Under the pieces are notes generated by a model, which was given only the letters and a program-made list of their open reading frames with translations, searched no databases and had not been told where the DNA came from. Shown in pieces: positions 27,936 to 38,610 of a stretch of DNA of 64,000 bases; position 1 is the stretch's first letter; each line of letters starts with the position of its first letter. The DNA comes from Paraburkholderia mimosarum LMG 23256 = NBRC 106338 (GTDB taxonomy: Bacteria; Pseudomonadota; Gammaproteobacteria; Burkholderiales; Burkholderiaceae), in the NCBI RefSeq assembly GCF_000739815.1, contig NZ_BBJJ01000003.1:1-64000 (forward strand), given 5' to 3'. The position numbers were made by a program, and so were the translations under genes.

Positions 27936-28292
27936 TCAGCGCGAACCGGCGCCGTGGCTGCGCAGGAACAGCAGCTCGGCCTGCAGCTTCGCGATCGTGG
28001 CCTGCGCGCCATCCGCCGTGGACTGGAGCACGGCGCGCGCGGCGCGCTCCTGCTCGAGCCGCAGTTGCGTTTCACTCAGTTCGCGGCTCAACGCATCGGG
28101 GGAGACCACGGGGCAGCGCACCTCGCCTTGCGGTCTGAGCAGCCACGCCGCGACGCCCGCGCCGGCCGCCGCCGCGAGCGCGGCCCACAGCAGCGCGCCG
28201 CCCAGGCGCCACGCGCGCGAGCGGACCGGTTGCAATTCGTAAGCGCGATCCGCGTGCGTGTGCACGCGTGCGGTGCGTCGCGCGTCAGCCAT
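27936..28292 (-). CDS. Single-pass membrane protein with coiled coil, bactofilin operon
   Basis: A 118-residue protein: basic cytoplasmic N-terminus, one membrane helix (about residues 31-52, LGGALLWAALAAAAGAGVAAWL), then a short linker and a predicted coiled coil (ALSRELSETQLRLEQERAARAVLQS, then TIAKLQAELLFL). Its start overlaps the end of the M23 peptidase gene by eight bases, so translation is probably coupled, and bactofilin follows 52 bases later. It may link the cytoplasmic filament with the periplasmic hydrolase. That is inference; no family recognised. Confidence 0.75.
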   Translation of the reverse strand: MADARRTARVHTHADRAYELQPVRSRAWRLGGALLWAALAAAAGAGVAAWLLRPQGEVRCPVVSPDALSRELSETQLRLEQERAARAVLQSTADGAQATIAKLQAELLFLRSHGAGSR

Positions 28293-29268
28293 TGAGCGGC
28301 GCCGCGAAGAGCGCGAGGTAGTCGGCCGGATCGACGGGCTGTCCGTTCACGAGCACTTCGAAATGCAGGTGCGGGCCGGTCGAGCGGCCGGTCGAGCCCA
28401 CGTCCGCGATGTGCGCCTGCGGCAGCACGATCTGGCCCACCCGCACGTCGATCTTCGACGCGTGGCCATAACGCGTGACGAAGCCGTTGCCGTGGTCGAT
28501 CTCCACTGCGTTGCCGTAGCCCGCCTTCGGGCCCGCGAACATCACGCGGCCGCCCGCGGCGGCAAGAATGGGTGTGCCGGTCGGCGCGACCAGATCCATG
28601 CCCGGATGAAAGCTCAGCCGGTGCGTGAACGGGTCGATGCGATTGCCGAACGGTGAGCCGTCGCGACCACCGTCCACGGGGCGGCGGCCGGGAAACGCGG
28701 CCCACGCGGCCGTGTGCGCGGCCGTGGCCTGCTCGAGAGCGGAAAGCGTCGCGGCCATGCAGTCCAGTTCACCGTTGACGCGCTTCGCATTCGCCCGCGC
28801 AGCCGAGCCTTCCGCGCAGCGGCGCGGCGCGAGCGCGGGGCCGCCCTCGCCGTCCGCGTCGTTGCCCGTCTCGCCTGCGTCACCCTGATCGCCCGAGCGG
28901 CCTGGCACGGCAGAAGGCGTGGCGCCTCGCACGGGCCGCGCGCGCAGTCGCTGATCGAACTGCCGCAATTGCGCAAGCTCCGCTGACAGGCGCCCGATGC
29001 GCGGATCGAGCAAGGCAATCGACGCGTCCATCCGCCCGATTTCGCCGACGACGTAGTGGTGCTGGCTTGCCCCGGGCAGGCTCGCCCCGGCGACGCCCGA
29101 CATGACTGGCGGTCGCGTGAAATGGCCGATCGCGACGCCGCCGGCGAGCGCCAGCACGGCGGAAGCGCACGCCGACGCGATCGCGGCGCGCCGAGCCGCG
29201 TGGTGCGTGACAAAGCGGACATCGCGCTTCGTCAGATCGTCGGCGGCACTGGACCAGGGGAATTTCAT
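28285..29268 (-). CDS. M23 (LytM) peptidoglycan endopeptidase
   Basis: A 327-residue membrane-anchored endopeptidase. An N-terminal membrane helix (about 27-48) is followed by a variable coiled-coil/linker region to about residue 205 and a C-terminal LytM domain. The zinc-site motifs are intact: HPGMD (His and Asp) and the HLH of GPHLHFEV. It would cleave peptide cross-links. The start at 29268 has a perfect AGGAGG. It is first in the operon with the coiled-coil protein and bactofilin, comparable to bactofilin-associated M23 enzymes in other bacteria. Confidence 0.92.
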   Translation of the reverse strand: MKFPWSSAADDLTKRDVRFVTHHAARRAAIASACASAVLALAGGVAIGHFTRPPVMSGVAGASLPGASQHHYVVGEIGRMDASIALLDPRIGRLSAELAQLRQFDQRLRARPVRGATPSAVPGRSGDQGDAGETGNDADGEGGPALAPRRCAEGSAARANAKRVNGELDCMAATLSALEQATAAHTAAWAAFPGRRPVDGGRDGSPFGNRIDPFTHRLSFHPGMDLVAPTGTPILAAAGGRVMFAGPKAGYGNAVEIDHGNGFVTRYGHASKIDVRVGQIVLPQAHIADVGSTGRSTGPHLHFEVLVNGQPVDPADYLALFAAPLNG

Positions 29269-29590
29269 GAGCAGCCTCCTGGGGCGCGCACGCGCTGCAT
29301 AGGCGCGCTCCGGAAGCGAAGTGGCGGAGCTAATGCGGACATCTTCGGCTGACATAGCCGGCATACGCCGGCCTGGAAAAATCAAAGCGTCGATTATCGT
29401 CGCGTCGCAAAAAACCCCATCCCAATTTAAATTGCGCGTCGCGCGCGCCGCCTGGAAAGGACCGGGCGAACGAGCCCCGCGGCGCGGTCTTGCGGGCGAT
29501 AAACCCATGCCCGCACAGGCGAAAACGACTCGCACCGCTCGCGTCCTTCGCTGACTGCGTGGTATTGACGCACCGCTGCCGCAGCGCGTG
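29269..29590. other. Gap upstream of the M23 gene
   Basis: 322 bases without a gene. A perfect 12-base palindrome (CAATTTAAATTG, 29423-29434) lies in an A+T-rich patch suited to the minus-strand promoter of the M23/bactofilin operon. A second self-complementary pair (GCCGGC, four bases, GCCGGC) is near 29357-29375. Confidence 0.4.
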
Positions 29591-29629
29591 AAGCGGCGCC
29601 TGGGCACTCCCACGGCAGGGCCGCTTTTT
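29591..29629 (+). terminator. Rho-independent terminator upstream of the pyrB promoter
   Basis: AAGCGGC (29591-29597) pairs with GCCGCTT (29620-29626), with nested GCC/GGC and TGGG/CCCA stems, and is followed by a T-run. It sits on the plus strand before any plus-strand gene and just upstream of the pyrB promoter. It either insulates pyrB or ends a small upstream RNA. Confidence 0.65.
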
Positions 29630-29640
29630 GGCAAAAGAAC

Positions 29641-29668
29641 TTGACTTCTCGCGCCGCCGAACTAATAT
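29641..29668 (+). promoter_or_regulatory. Sigma-70-type promoter of pyrB
   Basis: Minus 35 TTGACT (29641-29646), 16-base spacer, minus 10 TAATAT (29663-29668). The predicted start is about 33 bases before the pyrB ATG. Both hexamers are close to consensus, unusual in this G+C-rich region. Confidence 0.65.
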
Positions 29669-29707
29669 ACGCACCGCGTACATCAACCAGCCATCACGGG
29701 TGCCAGC

Positions 29708-31000
29708 ATGAGCGTTCCGCAACAAGCCTTCCTCCGTGACGCCATGCGGCGTCTGAACATGACCCGCGATGCGTTCGCGAGCCGCATCGGCGTCTCGCGC
29801 CGCGCGCTCGATACGTGGCTGCTGCCCGAAGAGTCGCAGGAATCGCGCGCCATGCCGGAAATCGTCGAGCGCTTCGTCTCGGAAATCGTCGGCAGCGCCG
29901 AGCCGCGCGAAGGCTATACGCAAAGCGTAGATTCACAGTCGCTCGCGAGCCAGATGCAGTTCGAAGGCAAACCGCAGCTGCTTTCCGTCGATCAGTTCTC
30001 GCGCGACGCCGTCGAGAAGCTGTTCCGCGTGGCGGACATCATGCAGCCCATCGCGCGCCGCCGGAAAATCTCGCGCGTGCTCGAAGGCGCGGTGCTCGGC
30101 AACCTGTTCTTCGAAGCCAGCACGCGTACGCGCGTGAGCTTCGGCGCCGCGTTCTGCCGGCTGGGCGGTTCGGTGTGCGACACGACGGGCTTCACGTTCT
30201 CCTCGATGGCGAAGGGCGAATCGATCTACGACACGAGCCGCGTGATGGCCGGCTACGTGGATGCCATGGTGATTCGGCATCCTGATCAAGGCTCGGTGGC
30301 CGAATTCGCGCGCGCCGTGAACATTCCCGTGATCAACGGCGGCGACGGTCCCGGCGAGCACCCGAGCCAGGCGCTGCTCGACCTCTACACGATCCAGCGC
30401 GAGTTCTCGCGTCTGGGCAAGATCGTCGACGGCGCGCATATCGCGCTCGTGGGCGACCTCAAGTACGGCCGCACGGTGCACTCGCTCGTGAAGCTGCTCG
30501 CGCTCTATCGCGGCATCAAGTTCACGCTGATTTCGCCGCCGCAGCTGGAAATGCCGGCGTACATCGTCGACAAGATCTCCACCAACGGCCACGTGGTCGA
30601 GCAAACGCACGACCTGCGCGCGGGCCTGCGCGGCGCAGACGTGGTGTACGCCACGCGCATCCAGAAGGAGCGTTTCGCCGACGAGTCGTTCGAAGGCTAC
30701 ACGCCCGAGTTCCAGATCAACCAGGCGCTGATGGACGAGTGCTGCAGCGCCGAGACGCTCGTCATGCACCCGCTGCCGCGCGACAGCCGCCCGGGCGCGA
30801 ACGATCTCTCGACCGATCTGAACCATGATCCGCGCCTCGCGATCTTCCGCCAGACCGACAACGGCATTCCGGTTCGCATGGCGATATTCGCGGTGCTGCT
30901 GGGCGTGGAGAATCTCGTGCAGCACTCGATGCGCGACGCCGTATGGCGTCCGCCTGCGTACCTCGGCCCGGACGACGCCGTGTTTCACGGCATCGACTGA
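29708..31000 (+). CDS. pyrB: Aspartate carbamoyltransferase with N-terminal helix-turn-helix
   Basis: 430 residues. The catalytic part (about 85-430) carries the carbamoyl-phosphate motif STRTR (138-142), HPSQALLDLYT, GDLKYGRTVHS and HPLPR, so it should catalyse carbamoyl phosphate + aspartate to carbamoyl aspartate, the first committed pyrimidine step. The first 75 residues are not part of normal PyrB. They look like an XRE-type helix-turn-helix (LRDAMRRLNMTRDAFASRIG, then VSRRALDTWLLPEESQ). The usual length is 300-340 residues. The fusion may add DNA binding or oligomerisation. A good promoter and a terminator flank it. Confidence 0.9.
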   Translation: MSVPQQAFLRDAMRRLNMTRDAFASRIGVSRRALDTWLLPEESQESRAMPEIVERFVSEIVGSAEPREGYTQSVDSQSLASQMQFEGKPQLLSVDQFSRDAVEKLFRVADIMQPIARRRKISRVLEGAVLGNLFFEASTRTRVSFGAAFCRLGGSVCDTTGFTFSSMAKGESIYDTSRVMAGYVDAMVIRHPDQGSVAEFARAVNIPVINGGDGPGEHPSQALLDLYTIQREFSRLGKIVDGAHIALVGDLKYGRTVHSLVKLLALYRGIKFTLISPPQLEMPAYIVDKISTNGHVVEQTHDLRAGLRGADVVYATRIQKERFADESFEGYTPEFQINQALMDECCSAETLVMHPLPRDSRPGANDLSTDLNHDPRLAIFRQTDNGIPVRMAIFAVLLGVENLVQHSMRDAVWRPPAYLGPDDAVFHGID

Positions 31001-31024
31001 GCCTCGTTGCGCTCACAACGCAAT

Positions 31025-31060
31025 CGGCCCGCACGCGTCACGCTGCGGGCCGTTTGTTTT
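31025..31060 (+). terminator. Rho-independent terminator after pyrB
   Basis: CGGCCCGCA (31025-31033) pairs with TGCGGGCCG (31044-31052) over a ten-base loop, followed by TTTGTTTT. It lies 25 bases after the pyrB stop. Confidence 0.85.
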
Positions 31061-31075
31061 AGCGAGTACCGCCCG

Positions 31076-31470
31076 TTACGACGTGCAGACCGTCACGCAC
31101 GTCAGCCCTTCCGCTTTTTCGGCGGCATCGATCGCGGTTTCCAGCGCTTCGAGCGGATGGTGCTCCAGCTCAATGGCATCGAGCGGCACCTGCCCCGACC
31201 GCACGAGCGCGATCAGCGCCCGAAAGTCCGCGCCGCTGTACATGAAGTGCCCCATCAGCTCCCAATTGTTGATCAGCATCTCCCGATACGTGATGGGCAA
31301 GTCCACCTCCATACTGCCCATGAGCACCACGCGGCCGTTGCGGCACAGGCTGCGCAGCGCGGCGAGCGTAGCGTTCGGATCGGTGGCGTGACCATGTCGA
31401 AAGCGAGGTCGGCGCCGCCGTTCGCGGCGGCTCGGATCGCCTCGACGTCGCGCGCCATTTTGGGCGCCAT
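31076..31470 (-). pseudogene. Remnant of a zinc-type alcohol dehydrogenase (truncated, frameshifted)
   Basis: The minus strand encodes only the C-terminal part of a medium-chain dehydrogenase: NATLAALRSLCRNGRVVLMG, then a segment including NWELMGHFMYSGADF and the end ALETAIDAAEKAEG. The preceding piece, MARDVEAIRAAANGGADLAF, lies in a different frame, so there is a frameshift near 31390. The catalytic N-terminal domain is missing altogether, because the next gene begins at 31577. The fragment is a decayed gene, not functional. Confidence 0.75.
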
Positions 31471-31576
31471 TCATCAGCCGATTGAATCGGCGAACGGTTC
31501 GCATGCGCGCCGCCTATACTGCATGAGCGTCGCCCTTCCCTCGTCGTTTGCTGCTTGCACGCTACCTTGCGAAGCC

Positions 31577-33229
31577 ATGCTGACCTTAGACGAAATCCGC
31601 GCGGTCCCGCTTTTCTCCTCGCTCCCCGAAGCCGAACTCGAGCGCCTCGCAAATTCCTCTGCAGACTTGCACCTGTGCCCCGGCGAATACGCCGTCCATG
31701 AAGGCGGCGAGCGCGCGCTCTACGCCGTGCTGTCCGGCAAGATGGAGGTCGTCAAGCTGTTCGACGGCGTCGAGCGCACGCTTGGCTGGCGCACGCCCGG
31801 TACGATCTTCGGCGAAGTGCCGCTCGCGCTGAGCTCGCCGTTTCCCGGCGCCTATCGTGCTGCCGTTCCCTCGCGCGTCATGCGCGTGGATGCGCAGCAC
31901 TATTACGCGCTCGCCGCCGCCTCCTCCGAAGTCGCCACCCGCATGGGCGCGCTCGCGCGCGAACGCATAGGCGGCTTGCAAGGCCTTTCCGCGGAACCGC
32001 CGAAAACGCGCGTCACCCTCGTGGGCGCGCGCTGGGACCCGGCTTGCGCAAACCTGCGCCAGTTCCTCGCGCGCAACCAGATCAGCTGCGAGTGGATGAC
32101 GCCCGACGCACCCGATCTCAACTCCCGCTGGAGCGGCCCCTGCCCCGAGGAACGGGACTGCCCTGCTTTGCGCCTCGCCGATGGCACGGTGCTGAGCCGC
32201 CCTGCCACGCGCGAGCTTGCCGAGCGTCTCGGGCTGCAGACCAAACCGCGTCTGATGGAATACGACACGCTGATCATCGGCGGCGGGCCCGCAGGGCTCG
32301 CCGCTGCCGTCTATGGCGCATCCGAAGGACTCCATACCATCGTGGTCGAGCGCGAAGCGCCAGGCGGTCAGGCGGGCACCTCCTCGCGCATCGAGAACTA
32401 TCTGGGCTTTCCAGGCGGCATATCCGGCGACGAGCTGGCGAGCCGCGCGTTGCAACAGGCCAGACGGCTTGGCGCCGAGATCCTCGTCACGCGGGCCGTC
32501 GATCGCGTGGATGCCGCTGCGCGCGAAGTCCACCTCGACGGCGGCGACGTGGTGCGCGCGCGCACGCTCATTCTCGCAACGGGCGTGACGTGGCGGCGCC
32601 TCGCGATCGAAGGCTTCGACCGCTTCATCGGCAAGGGCATCTACTACGGCGCGGCACGCAGCGAGGCAAGCGGCACGCATGGACTCGACGTGTATCTGAT
32701 CGGCGGCGGCAATTCATCGGGGCAAGCCGCACTGTACTTCGCGAGTCATGCACGCGCCGTTACGCTCCTCGTACGCGGCGACTCGCTCGAGAACAAGATG
32801 TCGCGCTACCTGGTCGAACAGCTCGCGGGAAAGACGAATGTGCGCGTCGAACTGAACGCCGAAGTGGTCGGGGTGCATGGCGATACGCACCTCACCGCCG
32901 TCGACGTTCGCGACACGGCGAGCGAGAGCGTAAGCCGCCGCGAGTGCGGCGGCCTGTTCGTCTTCATCGGCGCGGACGCGGAAACGGGCTGGCTGCCGCC
33001 GGAGATCGCCTGCGACAAGCGCGGCTACGTGCTGACCGGCGACGATAACGTAAAGGCCGGGCGCTGGGCGCACCGGCGCGACCCTTATCTGCTCGAAACG
33101 AGCGTGCCCGGCATCTTCGCCTGCGGCGACGTGCGGCTGAGCCCGGTGAAACGCGTGGCCTCGGCCGTTGGCGAAGGCAGCATGGCCATCGCCTTCGTGC
33201 ATCGATATCTTCAGGAAGAGCGCGCGTAG
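31577..33229 (+). CDS. Cyclic-nucleotide-binding-domain / thioredoxin-reductase-like flavoprotein
   Basis: A 550-residue fusion. Residues 8-115 form a cNMP/Crp-type beta-roll (GEYAVHEGGERALYAVLSG, FGEVPLAL). Residues 145-225 form a glutaredoxin-like module (VTLVGARWDPACANLRQFLA). Residues 228-550 form a thioredoxin-reductase-type FAD/NADPH domain with GGGPAG (235-240), a GGQAGTSS segment, LIGGGNSSGQAALYFASHA and a final FACGD. The CATC redox site of thioredoxin reductase is replaced by GAAR (358-361), so classic disulfide reduction through that site is impossible. The start at 31577 is preferred; 31523 is also in frame. A redox sensor or oxidoreductase of unknown partner. Confidence 0.88.
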   Translation: MLTLDEIRAVPLFSSLPEAELERLANSSADLHLCPGEYAVHEGGERALYAVLSGKMEVVKLFDGVERTLGWRTPGTIFGEVPLALSSPFPGAYRAAVPSRVMRVDAQHYYALAAASSEVATRMGALARERIGGLQGLSAEPPKTRVTLVGARWDPACANLRQFLARNQISCEWMTPDAPDLNSRWSGPCPEERDCPALRLADGTVLSRPATRELAERLGLQTKPRLMEYDTLIIGGGPAGLAAAVYGASEGLHTIVVEREAPGGQAGTSSRIENYLGFPGGISGDELASRALQQARRLGAEILVTRAVDRVDAAAREVHLDGGDVVRARTLILATGVTWRRLAIEGFDRFIGKGIYYGAARSEASGTHGLDVYLIGGGNSSGQAALYFASHARAVTLLVRGDSLENKMSRYLVEQLAGKTNVRVELNAEVVGVHGDTHLTAVDVRDTASESVSRRECGGLFVFIGADAETGWLPPEIACDKRGYVLTGDDNVKAGRWAHRRDPYLLETSVPGIFACGDVRLSPVKRVASAVGEGSMAIAFVHRYLQEERA

Positions 33230-33576
33230 CCTTTTCGCAAAACAGGATCGCGTGCGCCATCTTTCAAAGCGCTTTTTTCGGCCTTCAGTATTGCAAATCT
33301 GTCCGCAGCGACAGCTGCGTGCCACGCTCGCGTCAGCCACGCGACAGCGCTACGACAGTCAACCCTCTGCACTGAAAAATTCACACGTTAGCGCTTTACT
33401 TTCGCGCTCTGGAAGTGCAATTTTCAGTTCCTGGCGTGCCCGGCCGATCAACCGCGGCACCGGAATTGCTGCGCAAAAGAGGCGCGACGCTGTGAAGAAG
33501 AAGCCCTGCGCATTCATGCGCAGCTAGCGCTAGAAGTCCCGGTTCACGTTATTCATCCTGGAGTCCGCAGACCGCC
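33230..33576. other. Gap upstream of the aldehyde oxidoreductase operon
   Basis: 347 bases without a gene. A short AAGCGCTT palindrome followed by T (about 33266-33280) could terminate the upstream gene. No clear promoter was found for the operon. Confidence 0.4.
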
Positions 33577-34287
33577 ATGTCCAACGAACGTCCCCTCGAT
33601 GCGCCGTGCGACTGCGACGACGCCTCTCAAACTCCCAACTCGCGCGCGCCCGCCGACGTCGCGCGCCGCCGTTTTCTGCAATCGGCCGCTGCCGCTGCCG
33701 CACTGGGCGCAGCGCCTCATCTGCGTGCGCAGAATGCGCCGGGCGCCCAAACGCCAGCGCCAGCGCCCGCGCCTGCACAACCGGTCAGGCTCGACATCAA
33801 CGGCCGCGAATATGTGCTGCATATCGAGCCGCGCGTCACGCTGCTCGATGCGCTGCGCGACTATGCAGGCCTCACCGGCACGAAGAAAGGATGCGACCGC
33901 GGGCAGTGCGGCGCATGTACGGTGCTGGTGGAAGGCCGGCGCATCAACAGTTGCCTCACGCTCGCAGTGATGCATGAGGGCGAGCGCATCACCACGGTCG
34001 AAGGCCTCGCCGGCGCGGCCGCGCTGAGTCCCGTGCAGCGCGCCTTTATCGAACGCGACGCCTTCCAGTGCGGCTTCTGCACGCCAGGTCAGCTGTGTTC
34101 GGCAACGGCGTGCCTGAGCGAATTCAGGACTGGCGCAGCCAGCGCCGCAACGCCCGACGTTCGCACGCGCCCCGCGCAACTGAGCGATGCGGAAATACGC
34201 GAGCGCATGAGCGGCAACCTCTGCCGATGCGGCGCCTATGTCAACATCGTGGCCGCAGTGCGCGACGCGCACGCCGCCAGCGCGTGA
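33577..34287 (+). CDS. paoA: Periplasmic aldehyde oxidoreductase, [2Fe-2S] subunit
   Basis: A 236-residue iron-sulfur subunit of the xanthine oxidase family. It has a Tat signal (ARRRFLQSAAAAAALG, about 29-44), a Pro/Ala linker, then a plant-type [2Fe-2S] domain (GCDRGQCGAC, SC) and a second four-Cys domain (CGFCTPGQ, GNLCRCGAY). It passes electrons between the molybdenum and FAD subunits. It is first of a three-gene operon matching E. coli paoA-paoB-paoC (yagTSR), which oxidises aromatic and other aldehydes in the periplasm. Confidence 0.92.
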   Translation: MSNERPLDAPCDCDDASQTPNSRAPADVARRRFLQSAAAAAALGAAPHLRAQNAPGAQTPAPAPAPAQPVRLDINGREYVLHIEPRVTLLDALRDYAGLTGTKKGCDRGQCGACTVLVEGRRINSCLTLAVMHEGERITTVEGLAGAAALSPVQRAFIERDAFQCGFCTPGQLCSATACLSEFRTGAASAATPDVRTRPAQLSDAEIRERMSGNLCRCGAYVNIVAAVRDAHAASA

Positions 34288-34303
34288 GAGCGGAGGCACG
34301 GCC

Positions 34304-35310
34304 ATGGATGCCATCTCTTACCAGCGCGCCGCCGACGTCGATGGCGCGATCTCTGCCGCACAGCGTCCCGGTGCGGCTTTCATTGGCGGCGGCACGAATC
34401 TGCTCGATCTCATGAAGGGCGGCATCGAGCATCCGGTGACGCTCATCGACATCACGCGCATCGAGGCGCTCGATCGCATCGATACGCTGCCTGATGGCGG
34501 CCTGCGCATCGGCGCGCTCGTGCGCAACAGCGACGCAGCCAATCACACGCTCGTGCGCACGCGTTATCCGCTGCTCTCGCAGGCCCTGCTCGCGGGCGCC
34601 TCGCCGCAACTGCGCAACATGGCGACCGTGGGCGGCAATCTCATGCAGCGCACGCGCTGCGCGTATTTCTACGACACCGCTTTCGCTCAATGCAACAAGC
34701 GCGCGCCAGGCAGCGGCTGCGCGGCAGTCGGCGGCTTCAACCGCATGCACGCGATCCTCGGCGCGAGCGCGCAATGCGTGGCCGTCAATCCGTCCGACAT
34801 GAGCGTCGCGCTCGCGGCACTCGACGCCACCGTGCAGGTGCGCGGCCCGCGCGGCGCGCGGACCATCGCGTTCGGCGCATTCCATCGCCTGCCCGGCGAC
34901 CGGCCCGATCTCGACACGACGCTTCAATCAGGTGAACTGATCACGTCTGTCGATTTGCCGCCGCCCTTGTTCAGCGAGCATGCGCACTACCTCAAGGTCC
35001 GCGACCGCGCGAGCTACGCCTTCGCGCTGGTCTCGGTGGCCAGCGCGCTCCAGCTCGACGGGCACCGCGTCCGCACGGCGCGCATCGCGCTCGGCGGCGT
35101 GGCGCATCGGCCCTGGCGCGCAAACGTGGCGGAGCAGCATCTCGCGGGCCGCACGCTCAGCGCTTCGACGCTGCGCGAGGCGGCCGCGGCGGAACTCGCG
35201 CAGGCAAAGCCGCTCAGCGGCAACGCCTTCAAGGTCGGGCTCGCCCAGCGCGCGATCATCCGCTCGACGATGCTCGCTGCCGGGCAAGGCAACCGCGATG
35301 GAGACTTCGC

Positions 35311-35314
<4 letters not shown>
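34304..35314 (+). CDS. paoB: Periplasmic aldehyde oxidoreductase, FAD subunit
   Basis: A 336-residue FAD-binding subunit. It has the FIGGGTNLLDLMKGG flavin motif near residue 27, GASPQLRNMATVGGNL, and a set of four Cys (RCAYF, QCNKR, GCAAV, QCVAV) matching the extra [4Fe-4S] cluster known in PaoB. GGAGG precedes the ATG at 34304, 16 bases after paoA. No signal peptide, so export would be by hitchhiking with PaoA. It overlaps paoC by four bases (ATGA). Confidence 0.92.
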
Positions 35315-37542
<2,228 letters not shown>

Positions 37543-37543
37543 T

Positions 37544-37578
37544 CTGCACTGAGGCGGCTGCAGTGCAGGACCTGCACT
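37544..37578 (+). promoter_or_regulatory. Mutually exclusive hairpins after paoC
   Basis: CTGCACT (37544-37550), AGTGCAG (37562-37568) and CTGCACT again (37572-37578). The middle element can pair with either neighbour, so two alternative stems are possible. They begin two bases after the paoC stop and end about 110 bases before the cytidylyltransferase gene. No T-run follows, so this is not a standard terminator. Confidence 0.5.
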
Positions 37579-37690
37579 CGCGCGGTGCATGAGGTGTCGG
37601 CGAATGCCGAAGTATGCGCGCGCGCCACTTGCCTCACGCGCGCGCGCGCCGCACAATCACTGATCACCCTCTTCGCGGCGTTCCACACCC

Positions 37691-38278
37691 ATGGCCTATG
37701 CTTCGCTCGCCACCGGCGTGCTGCTCGCCGCCGGCACCGGTTCGCGCTTCGATCCCCACGGTCTGCGCAACAAGCTCCTCGCTCCCCTTCCCGAGGGCAC
37801 CTGTGTCGCCCGCGAATCCGCGCAGCGGCTGTTGCGCGTCGTGCCCAAAGTCATCGCGGTGGTGCGCCCCGGTGCGGAGACGCTCGCGCATGTGCTCAAC
37901 GACGCCGGTTGCGACGTGGTGTTCGCGCCAGACGCCGGGCGCGGCATGGGCGCAAGTCTTGCCGCGGGTGTGGATGCCGACCATGAAGCGGAGAGCTGGA
38001 TCGTCGCGCTCGCCGACATGCCGTGCATTTCGGTCGAATCGATCGAAGCCGTGGCGCGTTCGCTGGACGGAGGAGCGCCCCTCGTCGCGCCGTTTTATCG
38101 CGGGCAGCGCGGGCACCCGGTGGGTTTCGGCTACGCGCACCGCGCGGCGCTCGTCGCGCTCGACGGCGACGCGGGCGCCCGATCGCTGCTGAGCTCGCAC
38201 CCGGTCACTCGCGTCGAAGTGGACGACCCCGGCATTCTGCGCGACATCGACACGCCCGCCGACCTGAACGGGCTCTGA
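37691..38278 (+). CDS. mocA: Molybdenum cofactor cytidylyltransferase-like protein
   Basis: A 195-residue nucleotidyltransferase of the MobA/MocA group: LLAAGTGSRFDPHGLRNKLL carries the nucleotide-binding loop and conserved Lys; ALADMPCIS and the YRGQRGHPVGF segment are typical. It would add CMP to molybdopterin to supply the MCD form used by xanthine-oxidase-type enzymes. Its place after paoABC supports this. An XdhC/PaoD-type maturation factor is not present. Confidence 0.85.
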   Translation: MAYASLATGVLLAAGTGSRFDPHGLRNKLLAPLPEGTCVARESAQRLLRVVPKVIAVVRPGAETLAHVLNDAGCDVVFAPDAGRGMGASLAAGVDADHEAESWIVALADMPCISVESIEAVARSLDGGAPLVAPFYRGQRGHPVGFGYAHRAALVALDGDAGARSLLSSHPVTRVEVDDPGILRDIDTPADLNGL

Positions 38279-38460
38279 TCGATTGCGGGGCCCATGTGCG
38301 GCGCGGTGTTCCGATTGCAGGCGCGCGTGACTGAAAAGCGCTGAAGATTGCGATTGAAAACCGCCCCCCCGATTGTCCACCAGGCATGACATCGATCGCC
38401 TAGGCTATAAGGTGACGCGCACAACGCGGCGAAACGCTTTTAGCGCAAGAGGAACTCGCG

Positions 38461-38610
38461 ATGATCTGTTCGCATACGAATCCGCTTCCCGATCCGCTCG
38501 CCGATCCGACGCGGGACCCCGAGCGCGACCCCCTCACCCCGCCGCCACCGGGACATCACAACGACGAACCCCAGCAGCCCGAGGGGCCGCCCGACAAAGA
38601 CCCGGTGTGA
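38461..38610 (+). CDS. Proline/aspartate-rich 49-residue protein
   Basis: A short frame with AGAGGAA eight bases before the ATG. The product is 49 residues, rich in Pro and Asp, with a DP repeat region (PLPDPLADPTRDPERDPL) and an acidic Pro/Gln tail. It should be intrinsically disordered. Clear ribosome-binding site and biased composition support it; function unknown. Confidence 0.55.
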   Translation: MICSHTNPLPDPLADPTRDPERDPLTPPPPGHHNDEPQQPEGPPDKDPV

